Shown: piece by piece, positions 9,415-19,382 of the stretch
Numbering within the stretch: the stretch's first letter is position 1
How the letters are laid out: each line of letters opens with the position of its first letter
Source: Dyella_B jejuensis
Lineage (GTDB): Bacteria; Pseudomonadota; Gammaproteobacteria; Xanthomonadales; Rhodanobacteraceae
DNA length: 64,000 nt
Direction of reading: 5' to 3'
NCBI RefSeq assembly: GCF_044904675.1
Contig: NZ_JADIKJ010000007.1
Coordinates: forward strand, 77,398-141,397
The notes under the pieces: model-generated
What the model was told of the DNA's origin: nothing
Databases searched by the model: none
What the model saw: the letters and a program-made list of their open reading frames with translations, nothing else
Translations under genes and position numbers: made by a program

Positions 9415-10935
9415 ATGGGTCGGATGAAGTGTTTGAGCGGCTTACTGATGTTTGCCGCCCTGTCGCCTGCCTTCGCGCAGGACCAGACGCAAAAGCTGCA
9501 ACAGGAAGTGGATGATCTGCAAACCACGGTCAAGGCATTGCAGGCCCAGGTGCAGGCACTGAAGGCGGCCCGGCCGGCCACGCCGGCAACCGTGACCGCG
9601 GCTTCCCTGCCCGCAGCCTCCACTGTCACTATGGCGCCCGCCACGCCCGCAACATCACAGCCGGCACCGTCGCCGCTTACCGCGGTGCCTAGCGGCCAGG
9701 TCAATGCACTGGCGTTGAGCGACGCCGAACGCTCGCCCTTGCCGGCACAACAAAGCGTGTCGGAAAACCAGGATTCCGTATCGCGCATCGATAACGAGGC
9801 GCCACCTACCGACCCCGGCCTGAAAGGTTTCATGCAGATTCCCGGTACGCAAACGCTGGTGCGATTGGGTGGCTATGCCAAGCTCGATGCCATCTACGAC
9901 GTCAACAGCATTAGCTATCCGGATGCCTTCGTCACGTCGGCCATTCCCGTTCCGGCCCCGCGCAATGACAGCGGCAACTTCACCATGCAGGCGCGCCAGA
10001 CCCGCTTGAGCATGGAAATACGGCGGCCGACCATGTTCGACGAAAGCCTGCGCTTCTATTTCGAAACCGACCTGTTCGGTGGCGGCAGCGGCAACTATGG
10101 CTTTCGCTTGCGTCAGGCTTATGGACAACTCGGCAATACCTTCGCGGGTTTCGGCTGGTCCGCCTTCGCGGATCTCGACGCCGCGCCGGAGACGCTGGAT
10201 TTCGAAGGACCGCCTGGATTGATCGCGCCGCGCCAGGCTGGCATCCATCAATTTTTCCACCTGGGCGACCACAGCAGCCTGACGATCGCCGCCGAGCAAC
10301 CGGCTTCCGAGGTCAACGCATACCAGCCCGACATACCGAGCGTGACCGCCAATGCCGTGCATGGTACGCAGCACGTGCCTGATGTGATTATTGCCGCGCG
10401 CACCGAACACGCCTGGGGACATTTGCAGCTTGGCGGCGTGCTGCGCCAGATAGGCTATACCGATGGCGAACAAGGCCAGCGCGTGCTGGGCGGCGGCGCC
10501 CAGCTGACCGGTTCATTCAAAGTCGCCACGTTATCGCCATACAGCGATCTGCTGATGTTCGGCGCCGGCTGGGGCAAGGGCATTGCGCGTTACCTGGCCG
10601 ATACCGGCGGCCTGAACCTCGATGCGGTAGTTGGGCCGGATGGCTGGTTGCATACGCTTGGCGGTCTTGGCGGACACATCGGTTATACGCATTACTGGAA
10701 TGACAACTGGCGCAGCAATCTGGTCTATGGCATCGCACGCATCCAGCATTCGCCCTGGCTGGCCACCAACGATTTCCATGACAGCAACTACGCCGCCGCC
10801 AACCTCATCTGGAATCCCGTGCCCACGCTCACGATGGGCCTGGAACTGTTGCACGGCCGGCTGATGGAGCAGGACAACCGCTACAACGCCGACACGCGCA
10901 TCCAGGGTTCAGTGCAATACAGCTTTGTCAGGTAA
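9415..10935 (+). CDS. DcaP-like outer-membrane porin
   Basis: The 506-residue protein has a signal peptide (MGRMKCLSGLLMFAALSPAFA) and an N-terminal coiled coil (QTQKLQQEVDDLQTTVKALQ) as in DcaP trimeric porins. A Pro/Ala/Thr-rich linker follows, then GFMQIPGTQTLVRLGGYAKL, the family's barrel-entry motif. The C-terminus ends in a strand with a terminal aromatic pattern (VQYSFVR). The start at 9415 is set by AAAGGAG 7 bp upstream; an in-frame ATG at 9361 would precede the signal peptide. DcaP porins take up small anionic solutes such as dicarboxylates; the substrate here is unknown. Confidence 0.85.
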   Translation: MGRMKCLSGLLMFAALSPAFAQDQTQKLQQEVDDLQTTVKALQAQVQALKAARPATPATVTAASLPAASTVTMAPATPATSQPAPSPLTAVPSGQVNALALSDAERSPLPAQQSVSENQDSVSRIDNEAPPTDPGLKGFMQIPGTQTLVRLGGYAKLDAIYDVNSISYPDAFVTSAIPVPAPRNDSGNFTMQARQTRLSMEIRRPTMFDESLRFYFETDLFGGGSGNYGFRLRQAYGQLGNTFAGFGWSAFADLDAAPETLDFEGPPGLIAPRQAGIHQFFHLGDHSSLTIAAEQPASEVNAYQPDIPSVTANAVHGTQHVPDVIIAARTEHAWGHLQLGGVLRQIGYTDGEQGQRVLGGGAQLTGSFKVATLSPYSDLLMFGAGWGKGIARYLADTGGLNLDAVVGPDGWLHTLGGLGGHIGYTHYWNDNWRSNLVYGIARIQHSPWLATNDFHDSNYAAANLIWNPVPTLTMGLELLHGRLMEQDNRYNADTRIQGSVQYSFVR

Positions 10936-10998
10936 CGACCTTGGCCGCGCCAATAGGCTGCGACCACTCGCGTTGGGTGGCCTTCGCACTTGTCGCGC

Positions 10999-11364
10999 TC
11001 AGAGCGAAGCCACCCATCGCACCGCGTCGTCAAACTCGGCGTTGCTGAAAAGCCTGAAGTGGGCGGGTATCGCAAAACCAAACATGCTCGATACCACGCG
11101 GAGCCAGCCCACATCGGTCACCAGCGCGGTACGCTCCCATCCGGTGATGTGCCGGAAGCCGAGTTTTACGTCGTCCCACATCGCGCCCGGGGCAAAGCCG
11201 ATGAAGTCCTCGCCTACATGCACCAGGATGCGCAATTTGCGATTCAAGGCAAAAGCCGCCTCGATATCCGGCACCATTACGTTCTCGTAGTCGTCCGCGG
11301 TGACCGTACCGCGCATGCGAAAGCCGATGATACCTGCCGGCAGCGTGGGAAGTTGTTCGATCAT
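10999..11364 (-). CDS. SpoIIAA-like (STAS/SEC14-type) protein
   Basis: A 121-residue cytosolic protein of the SpoIIAA-like family (DUF3478). The recognisable pattern is an N-terminal GIIGFRMRGTVTADDYENV, a central KLRILVHVGEDFIGF and WDDVKLGFRHITGWERTALV, and the C-terminal WLRVVSSMFGF. Members bind small hydrophobic ligands or act as STAS-type regulators, but no general function is known. It stands alone between the porin and recJ. Confidence is for family only. Confidence 0.8.
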   Translation of the reverse strand: MIEQLPTLPAGIIGFRMRGTVTADDYENVMVPDIEAAFALNRKLRILVHVGEDFIGFAPGAMWDDVKLGFRHITGWERTALVTDVGWLRVVSSMFGFAIPAHFRLFSNAEFDDAVRWVASL

Positions 11365-11515
11365 GGCACCTGCCTCCTGCTTGCGATGGATGTTCTATAC
11401 AAACGCCATTCCGGTTAAGGCGCAAGGGCGGCAACGTGAATGTCGCGTCAGGCTGATGCGATATCGAACACGAATACGCTCGACAGGGAAGAAAACGTGC
11501 CGCCGCCGTGCCAGC

Positions 11516-13237
11516 TCAGACTGGCTCGATATGCCGCAACAACAAGCGCGGCGATTCCCTGCCCTGCCAATCATTGATGGTCAGCTCATACGCCGCGCGG
11601 AGCATGGCCGGGGGCGGCCTTCCATCGTAGGCATTGAACATCACCGCTTCATGCACGGCGTCGTCGCGTGGATCGCGCAAATGGAGCCGCAGGTGACGTT
11701 CGCCCATCACCCGCCAACTGAAGCATTCGAATCGATTGTCGAACACCGGCTCGGGAAAGGCCTGGCCCCAGGGTCCGGCCAGACGCAGCTGACGTGCCAT
11801 ATCCAGGGTGAACATGCCGGCAGGCATTTCGCCGTCGGTATAGAGCACGGCCTGTAATTGTTCTTCGTTCAACCACTCCCGCGCTACACCATCAAAGGCT
11901 GCGGCGAAGCGCGGGTAGTCGTCCGTGCGCAAGCTGAGTCCCGCGGCCATGGCGTGCCCGCCGAAGCGTTCGATAAGGCCGGGATGGCGTGCGTCGATCA
12001 CCGCCAGTGCATCGCGGATATGGAAGCCGGCAATGGAACGTGCCGATCCACGCAGTTGCCCGGGATTCTCTTCGCCGGCCGGCGCGAAAGCGATGACCGG
12101 CCGATGCAGCCGTTCTTTCAGTTTCGATGCCACCAGCCCTATGACACCCGCATGCCAGCTTGGCTCGAACAGCGTCACGCCGACGATAGCGGCATCGACG
12201 CTGGCCGCGCTCGCTACCATCTGTTCGGCCTCGGCCACCATGGCGGCCTGCAGCTCGCGACGCTCCTGATTGATGGCGCTGAGCTGTTCGGCATAGTGGC
12301 GCGCCAGCTTGGGATCGTCGGTAAGCAGGCATTCCACGCCAAGCCGCATGTCTTCCAATCGACCGGCCGCGTTCAAGCGCGGACCTACCGCATACGCCAG
12401 ATCGCTGGTGCAAAGCGTGGATACGCTGCGCTGGCTGGCCTCGACTAAGGCGGTGATGCCTGCGCACCCGCGCCGGCTGCGCAGGCGCTTCATGCCCGCT
12501 TCGACCAACACGCGATTGTTGAAGTCCAGCGGCACCAGGTCGGCGACCGTACCCAGCGCCACCAGGTCGAGCAAGACGGAGAGATCCGGCTCTGGAACCG
12601 GACCGAAACATCCCTGCTCGCGCAAGTACGCGCGCAACGCCAGTAACACGTAGAACATCACCCCGACACCGGCCAGCGCCTTGCTGGGAAATGTATCGTC
12701 CTGCAAGTTGGGATTGACGATAGCATCGGCTGCCGGCAGTTGCTCGCCCGGCAAATGATGATCCGTGACGATGACCCGCATGCCGCGCGCCCGCGCTGCG
12801 GCAACGCCGGCCATGCTGGCGATGCCGTTGTCGACGGTGACGATCAATTGTGCATGTGCAGGCAGCGTGGACACCAATTCCGGCGTCAACCCGTAGCCAT
12901 GCACGAAGCGGTTCGGCACGACGTAATCCACGCTGCGCGCGCCGAGCAGGCGCAGGCCACGCACCGCCACGGCCACGCCGGTGGCGCCATCGCAATCGTA
13001 ATCGCCGGCAACCAGGATGGAAGCACCGTCACGAATCGCTTCGGCCAGCAACACTACCGCCTGCCGCATGCCGCCGAGCTGTTGCGGCGAAAGCAGGCGA
13101 TGGAGACGATGCTCGGCCTGCGCCGGACCAAGCACGCCGCGTGCCGCGTAGATACGTTGCAAGATCGGATGCAAGCCATCGCCCCATCCGGCCGGTTCGC
13201 CCAGCGCGGGCCGCCGACGCAACTGCAAGGCTTTCAT
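11516..13237 (-). CDS. recJ: single-stranded-DNA-specific exonuclease RecJ
   Basis: A 5'-3' ssDNA exonuclease of RecF-pathway recombination and base-excision repair. The 573-residue product contains the DHH phosphoesterase motifs: AGDYDCDGATG, TVDNGIASM and VTDHHLPG, with the DHHA1 GGHAMAAG motif later. The start MKALQLRRRP at 13237 overlaps the last four bases of the upstream rpfE gene (ATGA), indicating translational coupling. The recJ-rpfE pair is also linked in the Xanthomonas rpf region. Confidence 0.97.
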   Translation of the reverse strand: MKALQLRRRPALGEPAGWGDGLHPILQRIYAARGVLGPAQAEHRLHRLLSPQQLGGMRQAVVLLAEAIRDGASILVAGDYDCDGATGVAVAVRGLRLLGARSVDYVVPNRFVHGYGLTPELVSTLPAHAQLIVTVDNGIASMAGVAAARARGMRVIVTDHHLPGEQLPAADAIVNPNLQDDTFPSKALAGVGVMFYVLLALRAYLREQGCFGPVPEPDLSVLLDLVALGTVADLVPLDFNNRVLVEAGMKRLRSRRGCAGITALVEASQRSVSTLCTSDLAYAVGPRLNAAGRLEDMRLGVECLLTDDPKLARHYAEQLSAINQERRELQAAMVAEAEQMVASAASVDAAIVGVTLFEPSWHAGVIGLVASKLKERLHRPVIAFAPAGEENPGQLRGSARSIAGFHIRDALAVIDARHPGLIERFGGHAMAAGLSLRTDDYPRFAAAFDGVAREWLNEEQLQAVLYTDGEMPAGMFTLDMARQLRLAGPWGQAFPEPVFDNRFECFSWRVMGERHLRLHLRDPRDDAVHEAVMFNAYDGRPPPAMLRAAYELTINDWQGRESPRLLLRHIEPV

Positions 13238-14154
13238 TCGGCAGTCCGCCGCCAGAATCGCAGGCGATGCCAAGGCCGCGAGAGCCACCGCTCGCCGCTG
13301 GCAAACGTGAACACCAGCGCCTGGCGCCGGAAAAGCTCCTGCAGCATCGGCCACCACGTCACCAGGATCGCATCCATTGGCTGATCCTGCAGATCGACCA
13401 GCCAGCCGGCACGCGCCGCGCGCACCGCAGTCTCGTTGCGCGACTGCGCCGGTATGCCAGCACGATGGGCGAGCGCAAGCAAGAGCGGATCATCGCCGAG
13501 GACGCCGGCGAGCTTCGTCGTCACCTGTTGCGGCAACGTGCCGCCGCCCCATAGCCACAGGCTGTTCACTGGCGGCAGGCCGCGCGCGCGACGTTCTGCG
13601 TTGACAGGATGCTGGTGCAGCAATACCTGCACTTCGTTGAGCAAGACGCGCCATCGACGTCCATCCGGCCCTTGCGGCAGATGCTCGAACAGATCTTCAC
13701 CCAGCGCCTGCTCCGGTGCCGAGAAATCCGGCAGCGGGCTTGGCGACGGCAAGCGCAGGTGCCAGCGGTCGGGCGATGAGACTTCCAGGGTCATGCCCGC
13801 GTCGCCAAACACCGGCTTCAGCGGCTGCGCCAGCGCCAGCGCTTCATCCATGGTCAACGCCAATTGGCCACAGGCGAGCAGGCGCGCGCCATTGAGATCA
13901 GGCTGCACCCAGGCCGGATCGGCACAAAGCCAACATGCCTGCGCGGCATCGCCCGCCAGCAGTTCGCGCGTCAGCGCTGCGGCCGATAAGCCGCCGACAC
14001 CATGGAAATGATCGGCCAGTCCGCCGAGGTAGCCGCGCGCGCCATCGGAACGGCGATCGGCACGGGCAAGCAAGGCATGACAGGGATGGCCGGGCGGAAA
14101 GCGGGATAAAGCGGGGAGCCAGATTTCCAATGGCGCAGGCGTGGATTCGTGCAT
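13234..14154 (-). CDS. rpfE: RpfE-like conserved protein
   Basis: A 306-residue protein starting MHESTPAPLEIWLPALSRFP. It contains PVNSLWLWGGG (residues about 215-225), the motif I associate with RpfE of Xanthomonas and related betaproteobacterial proteins, sometimes annotated as phosphoglycerate-mutase-like. Biochemical function is not established; rpfE mutations in Xanthomonas affect extracellular enzymes and polysaccharide (literature knowledge). It is immediately upstream of recJ with a 4-bp overlap. A longer frame to 14235 exists but lacks support. The gene symbol rests on synteny plus the motif. Confidence 0.7.
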   Translation of the reverse strand: MHESTPAPLEIWLPALSRFPPGHPCHALLARADRRSDGARGYLGGLADHFHGVGGLSAAALTRELLAGDAAQACWLCADPAWVQPDLNGARLLACGQLALTMDEALALAQPLKPVFGDAGMTLEVSSPDRWHLRLPSPSPLPDFSAPEQALGEDLFEHLPQGPDGRRWRVLLNEVQVLLHQHPVNAERRARGLPPVNSLWLWGGGTLPQQVTTKLAGVLGDDPLLLALAHRAGIPAQSRNETAVRAARAGWLVDLQDQPMDAILVTWWPMLQELFRRQALVFTFASGERWLSRPWHRLRFWRRTAE

Positions 14155-14346
14155 GCGCGCAAGCCTGCCCGAAAAGCACGCCACTGACCAGAAAAAAGTG
14201 GGACGGGCTGAGCGAGGTTTTTTTTGCAACGCCATGACAGTCGGTTAACCGTGAAAAGGTGTAGAACGGCGGGGCCGGTCCATGGGCATTCGAACGCCAC
14301 ATAAAATATGTCTCGTCCGTCGCGCGTTATGCATAGGAGGTGCTAC

Positions 14347-15538
14347 ATGTCGTGCATCAAAATTGCCTGTGCCATGTTGTTCGGCGCACTCGTGCTGGTG
14401 TCGATGCGCCCTGCCGAAGCGCAAACGTTCGCGCAGAGCTGCACGGTGCCGTCCACGGTGCCCCTCGGTTCGTCCTCAAACCCCACCGATCCCCCTTCGA
14501 TCACCACGTATCCCTACGCAAGCGATTACGCGGCCACCCAATACCCGATCGTCTTGCTTACGGGGGCGCTTGGTTCACCGAACACCGGAGAAAATAATTC
14601 GCAATACTGGTACCAGATTCCGCAAACGCTGAGTTACTACGGCGCCACGGTGTGCGTGCCGGATCTTTCTGGCGTCGATAGCGATACCGGACCGGACGGC
14701 CGGGGCCAGGAGCTGATCAATTACCTTGAGGGACTGAGGAGCGAACTCGGCAATCCTTCGTTGAAGTTCAACCTGATCGGCCATAGCCAAGGCGGGCTCA
14801 CCGCACGGGTGGCGGCGTATACAGCTCCGGACCTGGTGGCATCCGTGACCACCATCGGCACGCCGCACCACGGATCGCCACTGACCGATCTGCTGGTTTA
14901 TCCGGACTCGGTGTCCAGTTTATTGCTTCCGCTGGGAACGACCGTTTCGACACTGACCACAGCTGTCCTCAGCAGCGGGCTGCTCAGCGCGCTCTATCCC
15001 GGCCAGACCATCGATCCGGTGGACATGCTGGGCAAATTCACCAGCGACGGCATCGCGCAGTTCAATACACAATATCCAAGCCTTGGCTTGGGGAATTACC
15101 AGCAATGCACGTCCGGTGCCGCCCCAGGAAACGGTGGATGGCTATGTGCATTACCTTTATTCGTGGGCCGGCGACGCCGAACAAAACAGCGGCCTGCTGA
15201 GCCTGCTGGGCCTTCCTGTCGTGCAAGATACGAGCATCAGCGGGCTGTTGGATCCCGCCCTGGAAAAGGACGACACCACAGCCGCGACTGAAGTGACGGG
15301 CCAGGTGACCCTGACGGTCAGCGCGACCTTGCCCGGCAGCCCGCCGCAGGGAACACCGAACGATGGCATCGTGGACGAATGCAGCGCCAAGTATGGCGAC
15401 TTCCTGGGAGCCTATCCCTTCAATCACCTTGACGAGGTGAACCGGGACAACGGGGTACTGGGCGCCAACGCGGCGACGGCCGATCCGGTCAACCTGATCC
15501 TGCAACATGCCAGCAGGCTGAAGCAGCAGGGGTTGTGA
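14347..15538 (+). pseudogene. secreted lipase of the Burkholderia/Pseudomonas type, frameshifted
   Basis: A triacylglycerol lipase (family I.1/I.2-like) split by one frameshift. The first frame starts at 14347 behind a strong AGGAGG, with a signal peptide (ending RPAEA). It contains PIVLLTGALG (oxyanion region), GHSQGG (nucleophile Ser) and DMLGKFTSDG. Homology jumps to the next frame near 15105-15130 and continues ETVDGYVHYLYSWAGDAEQ, then NDGIVDECSAKYGDF (Asp and Cys) and FNHLDEVN (His), to a normal C-terminus at 15538. All catalytic residues are present across the two frames. Either a real inactivation or a one-base sequence error. No lipase foldase gene is adjacent. Confidence 0.85.
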
Positions 15539-15607
15539 TGCCTCGAGCGTGAGCGTTACCCGATCCAGGGCCTGTGCCCGATTCGCGTGGCCCGCGCCGA
15601 GAGCTGC

Positions 15608-15679
15608 TTGCTCGCCAGACAAGGAAGAGCGAGGTTTGCATCCGTACACGACGAAGTGACGACACCGTCTGGCGGGCAA
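15608..15679. repeat. imperfect inverted repeat, extragenic
   Basis: TTGCTCGCCAGAC (15608-15620) and GTCTGGCGGGCAA (15667-15679) are inverted copies matching at 12 of 13 positions, 46 bp apart. They lie between the convergent lipase and yheS genes. The layout resembles extragenic palindromes of Xanthomonadales. No other full copy was seen in the window. Confidence 0.5.
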
Positions 15680-15696
15680 ACAGCCCCTAGGTGTGC

Positions 15697-17670
15697 TTAT
15701 GCTTCAAGCAACTCATATAACGCCAGCCACTCGGCTTCGAGCGTTTCCTTTTCTTTGCGTAGCTCGGCCTGCCGCTGGCCGAGTTTCATCAGCTCGGCGG
15801 TTGAGCCATGGTACGTTTCGGGATCGGCGAGCTTCTGCTCCAGCGTGGTCAGGTCCTGGTCGATCGCAGCCACGCGCGTCTCGATTTTCTTGACGCGCTG
15901 GCGCGTGGCCTTTTCGTTCTCGCGCTGCGCGGCGGCAGCACGGCGACGCTCGGCAGCGGATTCGACCGGCGCCGCAGGGGCCTCGCTATTTTTCCTGGGC
16001 GCGTTGCTGCGGCTGCGCAGCCAGCGCGCGTAGTCGTCCAGGTCGCCGTCGAACGGGTCGACGCGGCCATCGGCGACGCGCCAGAAGCTGTCGCAGACCA
16101 TGCCGAGCAGATGGCGATCGTGCGAGACCAATACCAGCGCACCATCGAAATCGGCCAATGCATCGGCGAGCGCTTCGCGCATGTCCAGATCGAGATGGTT
16201 GGTCGGTTCGTCGAGCAGCAACAGGTTGGGTTTGTCCCATGCGATCAGGGCAAGCGCCAGACGCGCGCGTTCGCCGCCGGAAAATCCGTCCACCGATTCA
16301 AATGCGCGGTCGCCGGCAAAATTCCAGCTGCCAAGGAAATCGCGCAGCGCTTGCGCGGCCACGCCCGCGGCCTTGTCCTGCAGGTGATCGAAGGGGCTGG
16401 CGCCTTCACGCAGGCTCTCCACGGTGTGCTGCGCGAAGTAGCCGATCTTCAGATCCTTGTGCGCCTTGCGTTCGCCGGCCAGCGGCGCGAGTTCACCGAC
16501 CAGTGTCTTGACCAACGTGGACTTGCCGGCGCCGTTCGGGCCGAGCAGGCCAATGCGTTCGCCGGCTTCGAGGCGAAAGCGCACCTCGCGCAGGATCACA
16601 TTCGGCCCTGCTTGTCCTGTTGGCTGGCGCGAAGCATTTTCCTCGCGGGCCGCTGCATCGTCGCCAACAGTCGCGCTTCCTTCAACAGCGAGCGGCTGAG
16701 AAAGGTAGCCTGCCTCCACATCTTCCAGTTGCAGCATCGAATCGGGCACCCGGTCCGGTACCGCGAATTCGAAGCGGAACGGCCGTTCGGCGCGCACGGC
16801 TTCCGTGCCAGCCATTTTTTCCAGCCGCTTCACGCGCGACTGTGCCTGCTTGGCCTTGCTGGCCTTGGCCTTGAAGCGATCAATGAACGATTGCAAGTGC
16901 GCGCGCTCGGCCTGCTCGCGCTCGTGCGCAATCTGCTGCAGGCGCAGTTGCTCGGAACGTTGCCGTTCGAACGCGCTGTAGTTGCCGGCGTAGAGCTTGG
17001 CCCTGCCCTCATTGAGATGCAGGGTATGCGTGATGACGCCATCGAGGAATTCGCGATCGTGCGAAATCACCAGCAAGGTGCCTTGGTAGCGGCGCAGCCA
17101 TTCTTCCAGCCAGAGCACGGCATCGAGGTCGAGATGGTTGGTCGGCTCGTCGAGCAGCAGCAGTTCGGAGGGCGCCATCAGCGCGCGGGCCAGGTTCAGG
17201 CGCACGCGCCAGCCGCCGGAAAATTCGCGCACGGCGCGCTCGTGGGTATCCGGGCTGAAGCCGAGCCCATGCAGCAGCCGGCCGGCGCGGGCGCGCGCGT
17301 CGTAGCCGTGCAATTCCTCGATCCGGTGGTGGGCGCGCGCCATCGCCTCGGTATCGCCGCGCGCCTGGGCATCGAGCTCGTCGCGCAAGGCGGCAGCCAA
17401 CTCCACGTCGCCGCCCATCACGTAATCGATAGCCGGATCCGGCAGCGCGGGCGTCTCCTGTGCCACCGAGGCAAGGCGCAGCTTGGCAGGCATGTCCAGC
17501 TCGCCGGCATCGGCTTCCAGTTGCCCCTGCAGTGCCGCGAACAAGCTCGACTTGCCGCAACCGTTGCGTCCGACCACGCCCAGGCGCCATCCGCCCTGGA
17601 TGACCAGATCGATGTCGGAAAGCAGCAACCGGCTGCCGCGGCGCAGGGCGAAATGGCGAAACGCGATCAT
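15697..17670 (-). CDS. yheS: ABC-F family ATPase, YheS type
   Basis: A soluble twin-ATPase of the ABC-F class that acts on the ribosome rather than as a transporter. The 657-residue protein has two nucleotide-binding domains: Walker A GRNGCGKSS and GPNGAGKST, signatures FSGGWRVRL and FSGGERARL, and two identical LLLDEPTNHLDLD Walker B boxes. The linker between them is Lys/Arg-rich (RFKAKASKAKQAQSRVKRLE), typical of the P-site tRNA-interaction motif. A charged C-terminal coiled coil follows. The start MIAFRHFALRRG at 17670 matches the family; a longer frame is open upstream. Confidence 0.92.
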   Translation of the reverse strand: MIAFRHFALRRGSRLLLSDIDLVIQGGWRLGVVGRNGCGKSSLFAALQGQLEADAGELDMPAKLRLASVAQETPALPDPAIDYVMGGDVELAAALRDELDAQARGDTEAMARAHHRIEELHGYDARARAGRLLHGLGFSPDTHERAVREFSGGWRVRLNLARALMAPSELLLLDEPTNHLDLDAVLWLEEWLRRYQGTLLVISHDREFLDGVITHTLHLNEGRAKLYAGNYSAFERQRSEQLRLQQIAHEREQAERAHLQSFIDRFKAKASKAKQAQSRVKRLEKMAGTEAVRAERPFRFEFAVPDRVPDSMLQLEDVEAGYLSQPLAVEGSATVGDDAAAREENASRQPTGQAGPNVILREVRFRLEAGERIGLLGPNGAGKSTLVKTLVGELAPLAGERKAHKDLKIGYFAQHTVESLREGASPFDHLQDKAAGVAAQALRDFLGSWNFAGDRAFESVDGFSGGERARLALALIAWDKPNLLLLDEPTNHLDLDMREALADALADFDGALVLVSHDRHLLGMVCDSFWRVADGRVDPFDGDLDDYARWLRSRSNAPRKNSEAPAAPVESAAERRRAAAAQRENEKATRQRVKKIETRVAAIDQDLTTLEQKLADPETYHGSTAELMKLGQRQAELRKEKETLEAEWLALYELLEA

Positions 17671-17820
17671 GGGATTCAGTGCCGATACCGGGCAGTCAGC
17701 GCCCGCAACCGCACATGATAACGGCTGCGGGATCACATCCGCCGGTTTTGCTCATGGCATGGCGCCAACACTTCTGCTACAACGACGCGGCAATGCAACG
17801 CTCCATGCGGAGAGGGGACC

Positions 17821-18165
17821 ATGTTCAAGCATCGTTACATACTGCCCTTGCTGGCAGCCATTGCCGTCGGCGCAGGGCTGGCTGCAACACAGGCGGCCTG
17901 TGCCCAGGACACGCTGACCCAGCGTGTGCAAGAAGAAAAAGGCATGAACCTGCCGGCACGCGGCATGAGCATGGCCCAGGTCGAAAAGCAATACGGCCAG
18001 CCGCTGCGCAAACTGTCGCCGCGCGGCGGCGATTCAACCGTACATCCGACCATCAACCGCTGGGAATACGCCAGTTTCATCGTGTATTTCGAAAAGAGCC
18101 GGGTGATTCATTCGGTGTTGAATACGCCAGCGGGAAACAATCGCAATCCGGGCGCGGCGAACTGA
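17821..18165 (+). CDS. small exported protein, BamE/SmpA-like pattern
   Basis: A 114-residue protein with a signal peptide ending near ACAQ (about residue 28). The mature part contains GMSMAQVEKQYGQPLRKL, a pattern seen in SmpA/BamE-like domains (G-M-s-x-x-x-V-x-x-x-x-G-x-P), and WEYASFIVYFEKSRVIHSVL near the end. There is no lipobox, so it is probably periplasmic. It is a single-gene unit between divergent yheS and aguA. Function unknown; the domain link is tentative. Confidence 0.75.
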   Translation: MFKHRYILPLLAAIAVGAGLAATQAACAQDTLTQRVQEEKGMNLPARGMSMAQVEKQYGQPLRKLSPRGGDSTVHPTINRWEYASFIVYFEKSRVIHSVLNTPAGNNRNPGAAN

Positions 18166-18316
18166 CCCAAGGGGGCCGCGGAAGCAGGCCGCGCGACCTC
18201 CCGGCCCGGTGTTGAACATCACGCCCGCCCTACTCGCTCCTCGCCCCGGCCTGTAAACTTCCGCACTTGTCGTGCCCGGCCAGGTCGGGCGTCTTCCCTC
18301 GCGCGAGTGCCGATCC

Positions 18317-19348
18317 ATGACCGACTCCACCCTGCGCCTGCCGGCCGAATGGGAGCCGCAGGCTGCCGTCCTGATTGCCTGGCCGCATGCCGGCACCGAT
18401 TGGGCCGAACGGCTGGCGGCGGTCGAGTCCACCTATGTAGCGCTGGCCGCGGCGGTGACGCGCTTCCAGTCGCTGATCATCGTGGTGGCCGACGCGCAAC
18501 TGCACGCGCACGCCAGCGCAAAACTGCTCGACTCAGGGATCGATCTGGCGCGTATCCGCTTCGTGGAGCTGCCCTACGACGATACCTGGCTGCGCGATTC
18601 CGGGCCGATCACCCTGCGCGATGCCGGCCGCTTCCAACTTGCCGATTTCCGCTTTACCGGCTGGGGCGGCAAGTTCGGCGCCGAGCACGATGACGCGCTG
18701 ATCGCCGGGCTGGTGCACGCCGGTGTATTCGGCTCGGCCGAGCACAAGCGCCTGGATTGGGCGCTGGAAGGCGGCGGCATCGAGAGCGACGGCAACGGCA
18801 CGATTCTCACCACCTGGCGTTGCCTGGCGCAACGGCATCCCCGGCAGTCGCGCGAGGAAATGAGCGCGATCCTGCGCGACAGTCTGCACGCCGGACGTGT
18901 GCTGTGGCTCGATCACGGCTATCTGGAAGGCGACGACACCGATGCGCATATCGATACGCTGGCGCGTTTCGCGCCTGGGGATCGTATCGTCTACCAGGCC
19001 TGCCAGGATGCCGGCGATGCACATCACGATGAACTGCAACGCATGGGCGAAGAACTCGCTGCGCTGCGCACGGCGGACGGCAGGCCCTACACGTTGCACC
19101 CGCTGCCATGGGCCAGGCCGATCGTCGATGAAGGGCGCCGCCTGGCGGCATCCTATGCGAACTACCTGATCATCAACGATGCCGTGCTGGTGCCTGCATA
19201 TGACGACGCGGCAGACGACGAAGCCGCGCGCATCATCGGTGAGGCCCATCCGGGCCGGCAGGTCGTGCAGGTGCCTTGCCGTCCGCTGATCTGGCAGAAC
19301 GGCAGCCTGCATTGCATCACCATGCAACTGCCCGCCGGATTGATCTAG
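18317..19348 (+). CDS. aguA: agmatine deiminase
   Basis: Converts agmatine to N-carbamoylputrescine plus ammonia, step one of the agmatine route to putrescine. The 343-residue protein shows the guanidine-modifying (PAD-superfamily) landmarks: WPHAGTDW near the start, YDDTWLRDSGPI, DWALEGGGIESDGNGTIL, DHGYLEGDDTDAHID, and the catalytic-Cys segment NGSLHCITMQLPA at the C-terminus. aguB follows 34 bp downstream, so the two form an operon. Confidence 0.96.
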   Translation: MTDSTLRLPAEWEPQAAVLIAWPHAGTDWAERLAAVESTYVALAAAVTRFQSLIIVVADAQLHAHASAKLLDSGIDLARIRFVELPYDDTWLRDSGPITLRDAGRFQLADFRFTGWGGKFGAEHDDALIAGLVHAGVFGSAEHKRLDWALEGGGIESDGNGTILTTWRCLAQRHPRQSREEMSAILRDSLHAGRVLWLDHGYLEGDDTDAHIDTLARFAPGDRIVYQACQDAGDAHHDELQRMGEELAALRTADGRPYTLHPLPWARPIVDEGRRLAASYANYLIINDAVLVPAYDDAADDEAARIIGEAHPGRQVVQVPCRPLIWQNGSLHCITMQLPAGLI

Positions 19349-19382
19349 GGATTAGACTTCATTGCCCGAGTCAGGACATCCC

